From NCBI RefSeq assembly GCF_002245695.1, contig NZ_NOII01000001.1:1240001-1304000 (forward strand): 64,000 nt of DNA. The letters are read 5' to 3'. Below the pieces are notes generated by a model, which was given only the letters and a program-made list of their open reading frames with translations, was not told the DNA's origin and did no database searches. The DNA comes from Fictibacillus aquaticus (GTDB lineage Bacteria > Bacillota > Bacilli > Bacillales > Fictibacillaceae). The position numbers were made by a program, and so were the translations under genes. Each line of letters begins with the position of its first letter. Position 1 is the stretch's first letter. Shown one piece after another: positions 8,283-16,613 of the stretch.

Positions 8283-8525
8283 TTACCCGAACAAAACATC
8301 AAGAAACGAGCTTAGCTGCCCTTTCTTGCCTTCTAAAACATTTGGATCAAAAATTTCCACGTATCCACAGTTTCGGCACGAAACAAATAAATAGTGATTA
8401 TGCTGGATATCAAGAAGCTTCGAGAGCCCAGATCCCGTCATGGCAAGCTCTTTCATTTTGCACTCACTCCCGCTGCATTTCGTACATTTAAACTTAGCTT
8501 TAATCGCCTCTTCCACCTTGCTCAT
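8283..8525 (-). CDS. Zn-ribbon protein, COG3478/YpzJ-like
   Basis: 80-residue protein with two Cys pairs, CTKC (14-17) and CRNCG (around 51-55), and a further Cys at 22, forming a predicted zinc ribbon typical of putative nucleic-acid-binding proteins of this family. The remainder (LLDIQHNHYLFVSCRNCGYV) matches the family layout. It is probably the first gene of a pair with the DUF2500 gene. Role unknown. Confidence 0.82.
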   Translation of the reverse strand: MSKVEEAIKAKFKCTKCSGSECKMKELAMTGSGLSKLLDIQHNHYLFVSCRNCGYVEIFDPNVLEGKKGQLSSFLDVLFG

Positions 8526-8591
8526 GTCATCAGCTCCTTGTGGTTATTATCCTGTATTACGGAAATATTTTCCACAAGTTTCAATTAAAAA

Positions 8592-8617
8592 ATGCTGCCC
8601 AATCAATCAGGCAGCAT
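8592..8617 (-). terminator. Terminator
   Basis: ATGCTGCC/GGCAGCAT stem with TTTTTTAATT after it on the minus strand; ends the gene at 8625. Confidence 0.85.
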
Positions 8618-8624
8618 CTCTTCA

Positions 8625-9290
8625 TTATTCAGCTGATTCAAGTATTTCAATCATTTTTTGAGCGGTGCTCAGTGACGACTGCGGGTTCTGGCCTGTTACG
8701 AGAGTCCCGTCAGCAACCGTGTAGTCCTCCCATTTGCCGCCTCGTACATACTCTGCACCCAATTCACGCAGTTTCGTTTCGAGCAGGAAAGGAACCTCTT
8801 GTGTGAGTTTCATCTCTTCTTCCTCTTCATTTGTAAACCCTGTTACTTTGCGTCCTTTTACGATCGGTTCGCCGTCTTTCATGACAGCCGTAGTGAGACC
8901 TGCAGGTCCGTGACAGACAGAGCCGATCACTTTATTCGTCTGCGCCATCTGGCTGACGACTTCCTTCAGTTCAGGACTGTTCGGAAAATCGAATACTGTT
9001 CCATGTCCACCCGGAAGGTAGATTGCATCGTATCCAAGTGCATCAGCCGAATTGAGCGGCTTCGTATTTTTCAGATTCGAGATGGCTTCCTTATACTCGC
9101 CTTCATTGATTCCTTCAAGAGAGTTTGGATCGAGCGGAATGTCGCCGCCTTTAATGCTTTTTACAGTAATATCGTAATCTTGTTTCTTGAACTGATTGAA
9201 CGGCACCGCGAACTCCTCCAGCCATAAGCCTGTATCGTTGCTGCCGATCTTCCCGTGATTCGTTACTACAATTAAAATGCGTTTAGTCAT
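8625..9290 (-). CDS. DJ-1/PfpI superfamily protein, Hsp31/glyoxalase III-like
   Basis: 221 residues. The longer insertions and the motif YLPGGHGTVFDF (91-102) with elbow GSVCHGPAGL (Cys126, His127) place it in the Hsp31-like branch, whose members act as holding chaperones or glutathione-independent glyoxalases. Glu25/Glu26 (GLWLEEFAVP) provides the usual acidic partner. The ATG at 9290 lies after AAAGGAAG; the longer frame to 9314 has no ribosome binding site. A sigma-B-like promoter lies 60 bp upstream, fitting a stress role. Confidence 0.88.
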   Translation of the reverse strand: MTKRILIVVTNHGKIGSNDTGLWLEEFAVPFNQFKKQDYDITVKSIKGGDIPLDPNSLEGINEGEYKEAISNLKNTKPLNSADALGYDAIYLPGGHGTVFDFPNSPELKEVVSQMAQTNKVIGSVCHGPAGLTTAVMKDGEPIVKGRKVTGFTNEEEEEMKLTQEVPFLLETKLRELGAEYVRGGKWEDYTVADGTLVTGQNPQSSLSTAQKMIEILESAE

Positions 9291-9328
9291 GCGTTGACAC
9301 TTCCTTTCAATCAATTTACCTTCTATCT

Positions 9329-9355
9329 ATTCCCTTAACACCCATTTAAATAAAC
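9329..9355 (-). promoter_or_regulatory. Sigma-B-like promoter
   Basis: On the minus strand GTTTAT, 15 bp, GGGAAT, close to the general-stress consensus GTTTAA-N12-15-GGGWAT. It would transcribe the Hsp31-like gene. Confidence 0.5.
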
Positions 9356-9420
9356 GGGATAATCACGCCTTATTTTTCCGAGTCTGCTTAAACTGTACTA
9401 TGAAAGCAATCAGAGAAGTG

Positions 9421-9672
9421 GTTGATCTCCGTTTCAGGCACACGCTTTCCGCGGGGCGTGGCGAAAAGCAGAAACGGCTCGTTCAGCCCCGACAAGCAAA
9501 AGGGACAGGGGCCGGTAAGTCGGTTTTTGACTTATTGGACACTTGCCCTTTTGACCTCGAGGGGCTAGCCGTTTTCTGCTGGACAAGTGAGCCCCTTTGC
9601 CGCTGCGCGCCCTAAAGGGTCTCACCTGTCCCACTCGTCCCGCTGGAGTCGGCACCTTACACTCCGATCAAC
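9421..9672. repeat. Dispersed repeat family 2, copy A with nested insertion
   Basis: Begins GTTGATCTCCGTTTCAGGC and ends CACTCCGATCAAC, with short terminal inverted repeats GTTGATC/GATCAAC. Its two flanking parts match copy C (56937-57064, opposite orientation) almost base for base, including CGCTTTCCGCGGGGCG and CCCGCTGGAGTCGGCACC. Between them lies about 120 bp not found in the other copies (see next entry). It occupies the middle of the 548-bp gap 9291-9838. No open frame or transposase. Confidence 0.85.
9464..9586 (+). repeat. Nested insertion forming a long multi-stem hairpin
   Basis: Absent from copies B and C of the host repeat. It folds as nested stems, from outside in: AGCAGAAACGGCT/AGCCGTTTTCTGCT (one bulge), AGCCCC/GGGGCT, AAAAGGG/CCCTTTT, CGGTAAGTC/GACTTATTG. 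The innermost stem needs two G-T pairs, which work as G-U only in RNA read from the + strand. Could be a small palindromic mobile unit or an RNA gene; neither is proven. Confidence 0.65.
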
Positions 9673-9838
9673 TTATCAATGATGTATTCAAAGATGGTTA
9701 AGCAAAGCGAAGAATGAAACATTCCTCAGATTAGGCGATGAAGTTTAATTTACTCTTCATCGGCAACTCCGCTCAACTTTCTAACAAATAAATCATTTGA
9801 AAAGTAACAATCTTTTAGATAAGAGCTTTTTTAATTCC
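9673..9838. other. Intergenic, nothing recognised
   Basis: AT-rich stretch between repeat copy A and the stop codon of the aldo/keto reductase gene. I see no convincing gene, promoter or strong terminator. Confidence 0.6.
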
Positions 9839-10672
9839 TTAAAAATCAAAGTTGTCGGGATCTGCACCGTTGCGTTTGTTCTCGTTCAAACCGTCTATGG
9901 CCAGCATATCTTCCGCCGACAATTCAAAATCAAAAATATCCGCATTTTCACGGATCCGGCTTTCATTTACGGATTTTGGTATCGTCACAATCCCGCTTTG
10001 CACATTCCAACGCAGTACGACCTGAGCTGTCGTCTTGTCATGCTTGTCTGCGATTTTCTGAAGCACTGGCTCTTGTAAGATTTCACCTTTCACAAGCGGA
10101 CGCCAAGCCTCCAGCTGGATAGCATTATCCTTGCAATAAGACAAAAGTTCCTTCTGCGTGAGTCTCGGATGCAATTCGACCTGATTAACCATTGGCTTGA
10201 TGGTCGCCACGGTCATGAGATCTTCAAGATGTGATACGTTGAAGTTGCTGACTCCAATCGCTTTGGCCTTCCCCTGACGGTAGATTTCTTCAAGTGCCCT
10301 CCACGTATCTTTGTATTTCCCCGCCACTGGCCAATGAATTAAATATAAATCAACATAATCCAGTTCAAGTTTATTAAGACTTTCTTGAAAAGCAGCGAGT
10401 GTTGATTCATAGCCTTGATCGGTGTTCCAAACCTTTGTGGTCACAAATATCTCTTCGCGGGGTATACCTGAATCCCTGATCGCCACTCCGACACTTCTTT
10501 CGTTTTCGTACAGTTTCGCTGTGTCGATGCTGCGGTAGCCCGCATCAAGCGCGTACTGAATTGCCTGCTCCACTTCTTGTCCTTCTTCTGCCTTATAAAC
10601 GCCAAGCCCGAGCCAAGGCATCTTCACACCATTGTGCAGCACTGCCCTGTCATGAATACTCTTTACCATCAT
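9839..10672 (-). CDS. Aldo/keto reductase, YvgN/YtbE-like
   Basis: NADPH-dependent reductase of aldehydes such as glyoxal and methylglyoxal; 277 residues. The catalytic tetrad is visible: Asp50, Tyr55 (DTAKLYENE), Lys80 (VTTKVWN) and His113 (LIHWP). NADP-binding motifs GVSNF and IPKSVNESRIREN are present and the C-terminus ends PDNFDF. AAAGGG precedes the double ATG at 10672/10669. A close paralogue lies at 46235-47065 and ends in the same hexapeptide. Two REPIN-like elements occupy the region just upstream. Confidence 0.92.
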   Translation of the reverse strand: MMVKSIHDRAVLHNGVKMPWLGLGVYKAEEGQEVEQAIQYALDAGYRSIDTAKLYENERSVGVAIRDSGIPREEIFVTTKVWNTDQGYESTLAAFQESLNKLELDYVDLYLIHWPVAGKYKDTWRALEEIYRQGKAKAIGVSNFNVSHLEDLMTVATIKPMVNQVELHPRLTQKELLSYCKDNAIQLEAWRPLVKGEILQEPVLQKIADKHDKTTAQVVLRWNVQSGIVTIPKSVNESRIRENADIFDFELSAEDMLAIDGLNENKRNGADPDNFDF

Positions 10673-10701
10673 CCTCGCTCACCCTTTCTGTAGTCGGTGT
10701 T

Positions 10702-10769
10702 GGGGGTACGGTACCATTCTTGCACAGAAGCCACTGTTAAAGGAAGCAATACAAATGGTACCGTACCCC
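10702..10769. repeat. REPIN-like inverted repeat, copy 3
   Basis: Arms GGGGGTACGGTACCATT and AAATGGTACCGTACCCC around an unrelated loop of about 34 bp. It starts 29 bp upstream of the aldo/keto reductase start codon. Confidence 0.9.
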
Positions 10770-10858
10770 ATAAAGGTACATCCTATCGCTTCTTTACGCC
10801 TTCTTACATTTCGCTGAATCATATGCTATTCCTTTTTATAGCTTCTTATGTAAGGCTT

Positions 10859-10925
10859 GGGGTACGGTACCATTCCGCACGCTTGGCTCTGCAACGGTGT
10901 TAAATTGGAATGGTACCGTACCCCC
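10859..10925. repeat. REPIN-like inverted repeat, copy 4
   Basis: Arms GGGGTACGGTACCATTC and GAATGGTACCGTACCCCC. It is 89 bp from copy 3 in the same gap; the two loops share no clear similarity, so this is not a recent tandem duplication. Confidence 0.9.
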
Positions 10926-10945
10926 AAAATACCCCCAAAAGAAAA

Positions 10946-10967
10946 CACCGGGCTTTATCAGCCGGTG
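10946..10967 (-). terminator. Terminator of the amidohydrolase operon
   Basis: CACCGG/CCGGTG stem followed by TTTTCTTTTGGG on the minus strand. Confidence 0.8.
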
Positions 10968-10977
10968 CTTTCGTCAT

Positions 10978-12177
10978 TTATATCGCTTCAACCTTTTTTC
11001 CCGCTTCTTTCTTCAAATAAGAAAGTGCTGCAGTTCCGAGGACGTTGGCCGCTACGAGCAAGCCGCGCTCGTCGATATCAAATTTCGGGTGGTGGTGTGG
11101 ATATGTGACATCCCAATCCGGATTTTGTACTCCTGTAAAGAAGAAAGTGCCTGGCACCTTTTGCATGTAATACCCAAAATCCTCGCCGCCCATCGACGGC
11201 TCGATTTCGTATACGTTGGCCACTCCCGGCACAGCCGGAGCAAGCCCTGCCACAAACTCGGTGTCTTCCTTATGGTTGACGACTGCCGGATATCCTCGGT
11301 TGTACTTAAATTCGTATGTCACATCGGCAGCAGCGCATGTTCCGCTGATGATCCGTTCCATCTCGTTCTCAATCAATGATCTTGTTTCTTCTTTAAACGT
11401 CCTCACTGTCCCGATAAGCTCGGCTGTGTCAGCGATCACGTTAAATGCGTTCTGCGCGACGAATGAAGCAACGGTCAATACAGCTGGATCGAGAGGATTC
11501 GTCCTGCGGCTGACAACCTGCTGCAGGTTTCCGACGAGCTGAGCGCCGACGACGACAGAGTCCTTCGTGCGGTGCGGCTGTGCGCCGTGTCCGCCTTTAC
11601 CTTGGATCTTAATTTTAAACGAATCGGCAGCTGCCATTACAGGACCTGTGCGGTATCCAACATCTCCGTACGGCAGGATCGTCCATAGGTGTGTGCCGTA
11701 AATGACATCCACTCCGTCCAGGCAGCCATCCTCGATCATGGCGATCGCTCCGCCTGGTGCAAGCTCTTCTGCATGCTGGTGGATGAACACGATGGTCCCT
11801 TCCAGCTCGTCCTTCATTTCAGCCAATGTTTTCGCCAGCACCAGCAGTGTCGCCGTATGGCCGTCATGGCCGCATGCGTGCATAACACCAGGAACCTTAG
11901 AAGCATACTCCACATCATTTTCTTCCTGAATCGGAAGTGCGTCAAAATCGGCACGAAGCGCAACTGTCTTGCCGGGCTTGCCGCCTTTTAGTGTAGCTAC
12001 AACCCCTCTTCCGCCGACATTCGTCCTTACTTCATTCCCGAGCTTTTCATGATAAGCCGCGATATAATTCGGAGTCTGCACTTCCTGAAAAGACAGCTCA
12101 GGATATTGATGCAGATGCCTGCGGATTTCTACCATTTCATCATAATAGCTTTGAAGCTTTGTATATAGCTGTTCCAA
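10978..12177 (-). CDS. M20 family amidohydrolase (aminoacylase/AbgA-like)
   Basis: Zinc- or manganese-dependent amidohydrolase, 399 residues, cutting N-acyl or aminobenzoyl amides of amino acids. Metal-binding motifs are ALRADFDALP (73-82), HACGHDGHTA (100-109: Cys102, His104), the catalytic Glu pair HAEELAPGG (135-143) and His in GTHLW. A dimerisation domain lies around 185-290. Translation appears to begin at TTG 12177, preceded by GGGAG; the ATG nearby is out of frame. The transporter gene just upstream is AbgT family, which suggests p-aminobenzoyl-glutamate or a similar amide as substrate; this is inference from context. Confidence 0.9.
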   Translation of the reverse strand: MEQLYTKLQSYYDEMVEIRRHLHQYPELSFQEVQTPNYIAAYHEKLGNEVRTNVGGRGVVATLKGGKPGKTVALRADFDALPIQEENDVEYASKVPGVMHACGHDGHTATLLVLAKTLAEMKDELEGTIVFIHQHAEELAPGGAIAMIEDGCLDGVDVIYGTHLWTILPYGDVGYRTGPVMAAADSFKIKIQGKGGHGAQPHRTKDSVVVGAQLVGNLQQVVSRRTNPLDPAVLTVASFVAQNAFNVIADTAELIGTVRTFKEETRSLIENEMERIISGTCAAADVTYEFKYNRGYPAVVNHKEDTEFVAGLAPAVPGVANVYEIEPSMGGEDFGYYMQKVPGTFFFTGVQNPDWDVTYPHHHPKFDIDERGLLVAANVLGTAALSYLKKEAGKKVEAI

Positions 12178-12213
12178 AAGAATCTCATCTCCCTTTAGTG
12201 TATGTTAACATTA

Positions 12214-13773
12214 TCAGCCCATTTTAATATATTCTCCAGGACCGAGCGGAAGTCCTAGCACATACCATACGGCAAAAAGGATCGTCCAAAAAATTGTATA
12301 AGCGATCGAGTATGGCAGAAGTGCCGAAATGAGCGTGCCCATTCCCATGTTTTTATCGAATTTCTTTGCTACCGTAAGCAGGATGGCAAAATATGCGAGC
12401 ATCGGTGTGATAACGTTCGTGATCGAATCGCCGATACGGTAGACGACCTGTGTTGCAGCCGGGCTGATATCCATCATCATGAACATTGGCACGAAAACAG
12501 GACCGAGAATCGCCCACTTAGCCGATGAACTTGCGATCAGCAAGTTAACGAAGGCTGTAAAGATGATAAACGCCAGCAGGAGAGGAAGTCCTTCCCAGCC
12601 GATCGCTTTCAATGTATCCGCACCTTTAATGGCGATAATGGTGCCGAGATTGCTCCAGGCGAAATATGTGATCATCTGCGCTGCTATAAACGAAAGAACA
12701 ATATAATATCCCATCCCGCTCATCGCTTTTGTCAGATGCTCTGCCACATCTTTATCAGATTTCAATACCCGGGCACCAAAACCGTAAAACAGTGCCGGTA
12801 TCAAAAAGAATAAAAACATGATCGGCACAAGTCCGTCCATGAACGGCGACACGATAATTCCGTCAGTTTTCGGGTCCCTCAGCATCGCTCCTTCTGGGAC
12901 AGTGACTGCTAGAATTAAAGCAACATAAGCGAATAAAGAAATGCCTGCCCATTTTAGGCCGCGCTGTTCAGCATCTGTGAGCTTTTCAGATGTGCTGCCA
13001 GCATCTTCCGGCTTTTTATAGAGTCCGAGTCTCGGTTCCACTATTTTGGTAGTCACCCATACGGCAACAGGCACGAGAACGAATGTAGAAACGAACAAGA
13101 AATAATAGTTCATGGCCGGGTTGGCTTTGTACGCTTTATCCACAATATGAGCGGAAGACTCGGTAAAGCCGGCCAGCATAACATCGAGCATAGATATGAT
13201 AACATTAGCGCTGAAACCGCCGGCGACCGCCGCATAAGCCGCGGCTAGACCTGCAATTGGATGTCGTCCCAAAGTAAGGAAGACCATTGCAGCTACCGGC
13301 GGAAGAACGATCAGCGCAGCATCAGCCGCAGCGTTTCCGATAATACCGATCAGGACAATGATAGGAAGTATTAGCTTTTTTGGTGAGGCAAGGACGATTT
13401 TTCTCATAAAAGCTGAAATCAGGCCCGTTGACTCGGCAAGTCCAACACCGAGCATAACAACCAGTACAAGACCTAAAGGAGGAAAGTTGACGAAGTTTTT
13501 AACCATATCGGTCATCATCCGTTTGATTCCTTCTTCGTTCAAAAGGTTGACCGCTTTTACTGTTTCATTGTTTGAAGGATTTACTGCACTCCACCCTGAC
13601 AGCCCGGCAGCCATCGAAGCGAGCAGAATACAGATTGTGATGATGAGAAAGAGCGTCAGCACATCTGGCAGCTTGTTGCCATTCTTCTCTACCCAGTCAA
13701 GAAACCGGTTAAAGCCTCTTTTCTGCTTGCGGTGTTTATCCAGCGATATCTCCTTTAATAAAGGCTTTCCCAT
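12214..13773 (-). CDS. AbgT family transporter
   Basis: Polytopic membrane protein of 519 residues with about a dozen hydrophobic spans, of the AbgT family. Members import p-aminobenzoyl-glutamate or, in other bacteria, export sulfonamides. Features include PPLGLVLVVMLGVGLAESTG, GNAAADAALIVLPPVAAMVF and a C-terminal SSSAKWAILGPVFVPMFMMM hairpin region. The ATG at 13773 follows GGAGG by six bases. The downstream M20 hydrolase, 36 bp away, would cleave what this protein brings in. A cre-like site lies upstream. Confidence 0.92.
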   Translation of the reverse strand: MGKPLLKEISLDKHRKQKRGFNRFLDWVEKNGNKLPDVLTLFLIITICILLASMAAGLSGWSAVNPSNNETVKAVNLLNEEGIKRMMTDMVKNFVNFPPLGLVLVVMLGVGLAESTGLISAFMRKIVLASPKKLILPIIVLIGIIGNAAADAALIVLPPVAAMVFLTLGRHPIAGLAAAYAAVAGGFSANVIISMLDVMLAGFTESSAHIVDKAYKANPAMNYYFLFVSTFVLVPVAVWVTTKIVEPRLGLYKKPEDAGSTSEKLTDAEQRGLKWAGISLFAYVALILAVTVPEGAMLRDPKTDGIIVSPFMDGLVPIMFLFFLIPALFYGFGARVLKSDKDVAEHLTKAMSGMGYYIVLSFIAAQMITYFAWSNLGTIIAIKGADTLKAIGWEGLPLLLAFIIFTAFVNLLIASSSAKWAILGPVFVPMFMMMDISPAATQVVYRIGDSITNVITPMLAYFAILLTVAKKFDKNMGMGTLISALLPYSIAYTIFWTILFAVWYVLGLPLGPGEYIKMG

Positions 13774-13896
13774 AATCACCCTCCTTTTTTAGAAAATTTA
13801 AATTTTTCTCATTGTACATACTGTACTGCGTTAATTCAAGGGGAAACTGCGCGTTTTCACTTATATAAAAAAGATACAATATGATGAGAGCAGTAT

Positions 13897-13910
13897 TGTA
13901 AGCGCTGTAA
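13897..13910. promoter_or_regulatory. Possible CcpA (cre) site
   Basis: TGTAAGCGCTGTAA matches about 11 of 14 positions of the catabolite-response palindrome, in the divergent gap between the AbgT and acetyltransferase genes. Confidence 0.35.
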
Positions 13911-13992
13911 TATCTCTCGAAAAATATTTTAATAGACAGCATAAAAAACGTTGGGATATTATTACATAAGTACAATGAGAAGGTGGCCGGTT

Positions 13993-14523
13993 ATGATGAC
14001 AGCGAATGAAACCCTCACAATCAGGCAGGCTGAAATTAACGAATCTGCTGAAGTGATGAGCCTGATACAGTTGTGTACGGAGGACATGCTGAGCAAGCAC
14101 ATATTTCAATGGGATGAGTATTATCCAAACTTTTCATATATCGAAGAAACAGCAAATGCTAATGAATTGTATGTACTTTGCGAGAGCAGAAAAATTATTG
14201 GGGCAGTTGTCCTGAACGAATGGCAGTCCGAAGAATGGGACAATGTTGCCTGGAGTGATAATTCAAGCCAGGCACTCATCATTCATACTCTCTGTCTGCT
14301 TCCGTCTGAACAAGGAAAAGGCTACGGCAAGAAGCTGCTGCTCTTCTGCGAGAAGTTTGCTGCTGAGCAGAAATACAGTTGCATCCGTCTCGATGCTTTT
14401 TCAGGGAACAAAGCCGCCCTCACCCTTTATGAAAGCAACAGATATATCAAACGCGGAGAAGTGCAGTTCAGCTCCAAACCTGCCGGACACCAAACCTACT
14501 TTTGCTATGAAAAGGAGCTGTAG
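13993..14523 (+). CDS. GNAT family N-acetyltransferase
   Basis: Acetyl-CoA-dependent acetyltransferase of 176 residues. Motif A is LCLLPSEQGKGYGKKLLLFCE, with the pyrophosphate-binding Q-G-K-G-Y-G core, followed by RLDAFSGNKAALTLYES, the usual motif B. Start ATG 13993 follows AAGGTGG; upstream in-frame codons lack a ribosome binding site. The next gene starts 1 bp after the stop codon, so the two are one operon. Substrate unknown. Confidence 0.9.
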   Translation: MMTANETLTIRQAEINESAEVMSLIQLCTEDMLSKHIFQWDEYYPNFSYIEETANANELYVLCESRKIIGAVVLNEWQSEEWDNVAWSDNSSQALIIHTLCLLPSEQGKGYGKKLLLFCEKFAAEQKYSCIRLDAFSGNKAALTLYESNRYIKRGEVQFSSKPAGHQTYFCYEKEL

Positions 14524-14524
14524 C

Positions 14525-15130
14525 ATGGATATTTTACTAAAAGAACAGCTTAAGCAGAGTTATGACAAACGTGTGGAAGAACGCGACAGTATGATGACGT
14601 CAGACTGGAAATCGGGAGAGATTGATATGTTCTCATCTTTTCTTGAGGATGGAAGTGCCATTCTGAATCTTGGTTCAGGTCCGGGACAGCATGCATTGTA
14701 CATGCAAGGTAAAGGCTTGGACTTGACATGCATCGATTTGTCTGAGAACATGGTGCAGTCTTGCAAGGCAAAGCACTTGAACGCTTTTCAAATGGACTTT
14801 TACAATCTTGATTTTGAAAAGAGCACCTTTGACGGAGTCTTCGCTATGAACACACTTCTGCATGTTCCAAAGGACAGCCTCGTATCTGTTCTTGAAAACA
14901 TTAAACGTATTTTAAAGCCTGGCGGGATCTTTTACATGGGTGTATATGGCGGCATGGATTCAGAGGGAGTCTGGAAGGACGATCTTTATGAGCCGAAACG
15001 GTTCTTTTCCTTTTTTGAACACGAGGACATTAAGAAAACTGTAGAAAACGTGTTCAAATTGATAGAGTTTAAGGTTATTCCAATAAAAGGTGACGGACCT
15101 GATTATCAGTCAATTCTTTTAAGAAAATAA
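14525..15130 (+). CDS. SAM-dependent methyltransferase, class I
   Basis: 201 residues with a Rossmann-type SAM site: ILNLGSGPGQHALYMQ (46-61), CIDLSENM at motif II, MDFYNLDF and FAMNTLLHVP at motif III/IV, and ILKPGGIFYMGVYGG. AAGGAG lies seven bases before the ATG at 14525, inside the end of the acetyltransferase gene. An open frame extends upstream to 14243 but overlaps the acetyltransferase in another frame and is not real. The pairing of acetyl- and methyltransferase could modify the same small molecule; the target is unknown. Confidence 0.88.
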   Translation: MDILLKEQLKQSYDKRVEERDSMMTSDWKSGEIDMFSSFLEDGSAILNLGSGPGQHALYMQGKGLDLTCIDLSENMVQSCKAKHLNAFQMDFYNLDFEKSTFDGVFAMNTLLHVPKDSLVSVLENIKRILKPGGIFYMGVYGGMDSEGVWKDDLYEPKRFFSFFEHEDIKKTVENVFKLIEFKVIPIKGDGPDYQSILLRK

Positions 15131-15131
15131 G

Positions 15132-15160
15132 AAATCCAGCCCATTTTCGGGGCTGGATTT
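15132..15160. terminator. Bidirectional terminator
   Basis: AAATCCAGCCC/GGGCTGGATTT, 11 bp, between the convergent methyltransferase and glutamate symporter genes. Confidence 0.85.
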
Positions 15161-15167
15161 CTGTATT

Positions 15168-16430
15168 TTATGCAATCTTCTGTTCTTGTAAATATTGTGT
15201 TCCTTTATTCTCATCGTACTGCTTTTCCCATTTTGACATGACAACTGCAGCAAGAGAGTTGCCGACAACGTTAACCGCTGTACGTGCCATATCCAGGATA
15301 CGGTCGATTCCGGCAATGAACGCAAGACCTTCTAATGGAATCCCTACTGTGCCTAATGTTGCGAGCAGAACGACGAATGATACGCCTGGCACTCCCGCGA
15401 TTCCTTTAGAAGTAACCATGAGAACAAGCAGCAATGAAACCTGTTCCCCAATTGTCAGGTCAATGCCATACATCTGGGCTATAAAGATTGCCGCTGTTGC
15501 CTGATAAAGAGTTGATCCGTCCAGATTGAATGAGTACCCAGTCGGGATGACGAAAGAAGTGATAGCTTTCGGGCATCCGAACTTCTCCATCTTTTCCATG
15601 ATTCTCGGCAAAACTGTTTCTGAACTTGCTGTGGAATATGCAAGAATCAGTTCATCCTTCAGCAGCTTGATCATGCTGAATATATTAACCTTGAACATAA
15701 GAGCTACGGCTCCGAGTACTACGATCACAAAGAAAATCATCGAACCGTAAACAACAAGCACCAGCTTGCTCAATGGAATCAGCGACTGTACACCGAACTT
15801 AGAAACCGTTACACCAATCAATGCGAACACGCCGAATGGAGCAAATTTCATAATCTGATTCGTCACGTAAAACATTGCGTCGGCCGTACCTTGGAAAAAT
15901 GAAAGGACAGGCTTTCCTCTTTCTCCGATCGCAGCTACTCCTACTCCGAAAATTACACTGAAGAAAATGATGGCGAGCATATTGCCTTCCGCCAATGACT
16001 GGAACAAGTTAGACGGGACCATATTGATGAAGGTATCAGCAAAACCGTGATTCTGTACCTCCTCAGTCGTTCCCATGTAACTTGAAATATCCCCCTTCGT
16101 TAATGCAGACATGTTGATGCCTGCTCCAGGCTTGAAGATATTCGCTACTGCCAGACCAACGACAATAGCAATAGTCGTGATGATTTCAAAGTATAAAATA
16201 GTTTTTCCGCCAAGGCGTCCAAGCTTTTTAATATCCCCAACGCTTGCCACCCCAACAATCAGGCTTGAAACAACAATCGGTATAACGATCATTTTAATTA
16301 ATCGAATAAAAATATCTCCGATAGGCTGTAAGTAAGTCTGCACGGATGGATTGCCATAAAAGACAGCTCCGACCGCGATACCTAATCCTAAACCGATTAG
16401 AATTTGCCACGCTAGTCCAATTCTTTTCAT
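15168..16430 (-). CDS. gltT: Glutamate/aspartate:sodium (proton) symporter, DAACS family
   Basis: Eight-span secondary transporter with two re-entrant hairpins, 420 residues. Hallmarks are the serine-rich hairpin AYSTASSETVLPRIMEKM and the substrate region FNLDGSTLYQATAAIFIAQ, then SKGIAGVPGVSFVVLLATLG and the C-terminal DRILDMARTAVNVVGNSLAA, whose Asp and Arg contact the substrate in the family. The ATG at 16430 follows AGAGGAG by eight bases; the longer frame to 16451 lacks a site. Likely glutamate or C4-dicarboxylate uptake; the Arg in MARTAVNV favours acidic amino acids. Confidence 0.9.
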   Translation of the reverse strand: MKRIGLAWQILIGLGLGIAVGAVFYGNPSVQTYLQPIGDIFIRLIKMIVIPIVVSSLIVGVASVGDIKKLGRLGGKTILYFEIITTIAIVVGLAVANIFKPGAGINMSALTKGDISSYMGTTEEVQNHGFADTFINMVPSNLFQSLAEGNMLAIIFFSVIFGVGVAAIGERGKPVLSFFQGTADAMFYVTNQIMKFAPFGVFALIGVTVSKFGVQSLIPLSKLVLVVYGSMIFFVIVVLGAVALMFKVNIFSMIKLLKDELILAYSTASSETVLPRIMEKMEKFGCPKAITSFVIPTGYSFNLDGSTLYQATAAIFIAQMYGIDLTIGEQVSLLLVLMVTSKGIAGVPGVSFVVLLATLGTVGIPLEGLAFIAGIDRILDMARTAVNVVGNSLAAVVMSKWEKQYDENKGTQYLQEQKIA

Positions 16431-16580
16431 GATGTAAACTCCTCTCGACAAATTACGACAAACACATAAATAAAATAGTAACGGTTTTTAAGTAACTCTG
16501 TCAATTCATTCTGTTAAATAACAGTTATAAAGAAAGTTACTATTATGTTGAACGGCGAGAACTTTTTCCTACAAAAAAAA

Positions 16581-16603
16581 CAGCTTTCACATTTGGAAAG
16601 CTG
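16581..16603 (-). terminator. Terminator of mscL
   Basis: CAGCTTTC/GAAAGCTG stem with TTTTTTTTG after it on the minus strand. Confidence 0.85.
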
Positions 16604-16613
16604 CTTTTTAATA

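Noticed and set aside
9400-9655. Open frames on both strands over repeat copy A
   Set aside because: GC-rich inverted repeats give open frames by composition; no ribosome binding site and no protein-like sequence.
14243-14524. N-terminal extension of the methyltransferase frame
   Set aside because: It overlaps the acetyltransferase in another frame; a strong ribosome binding site marks the ATG at 14525.
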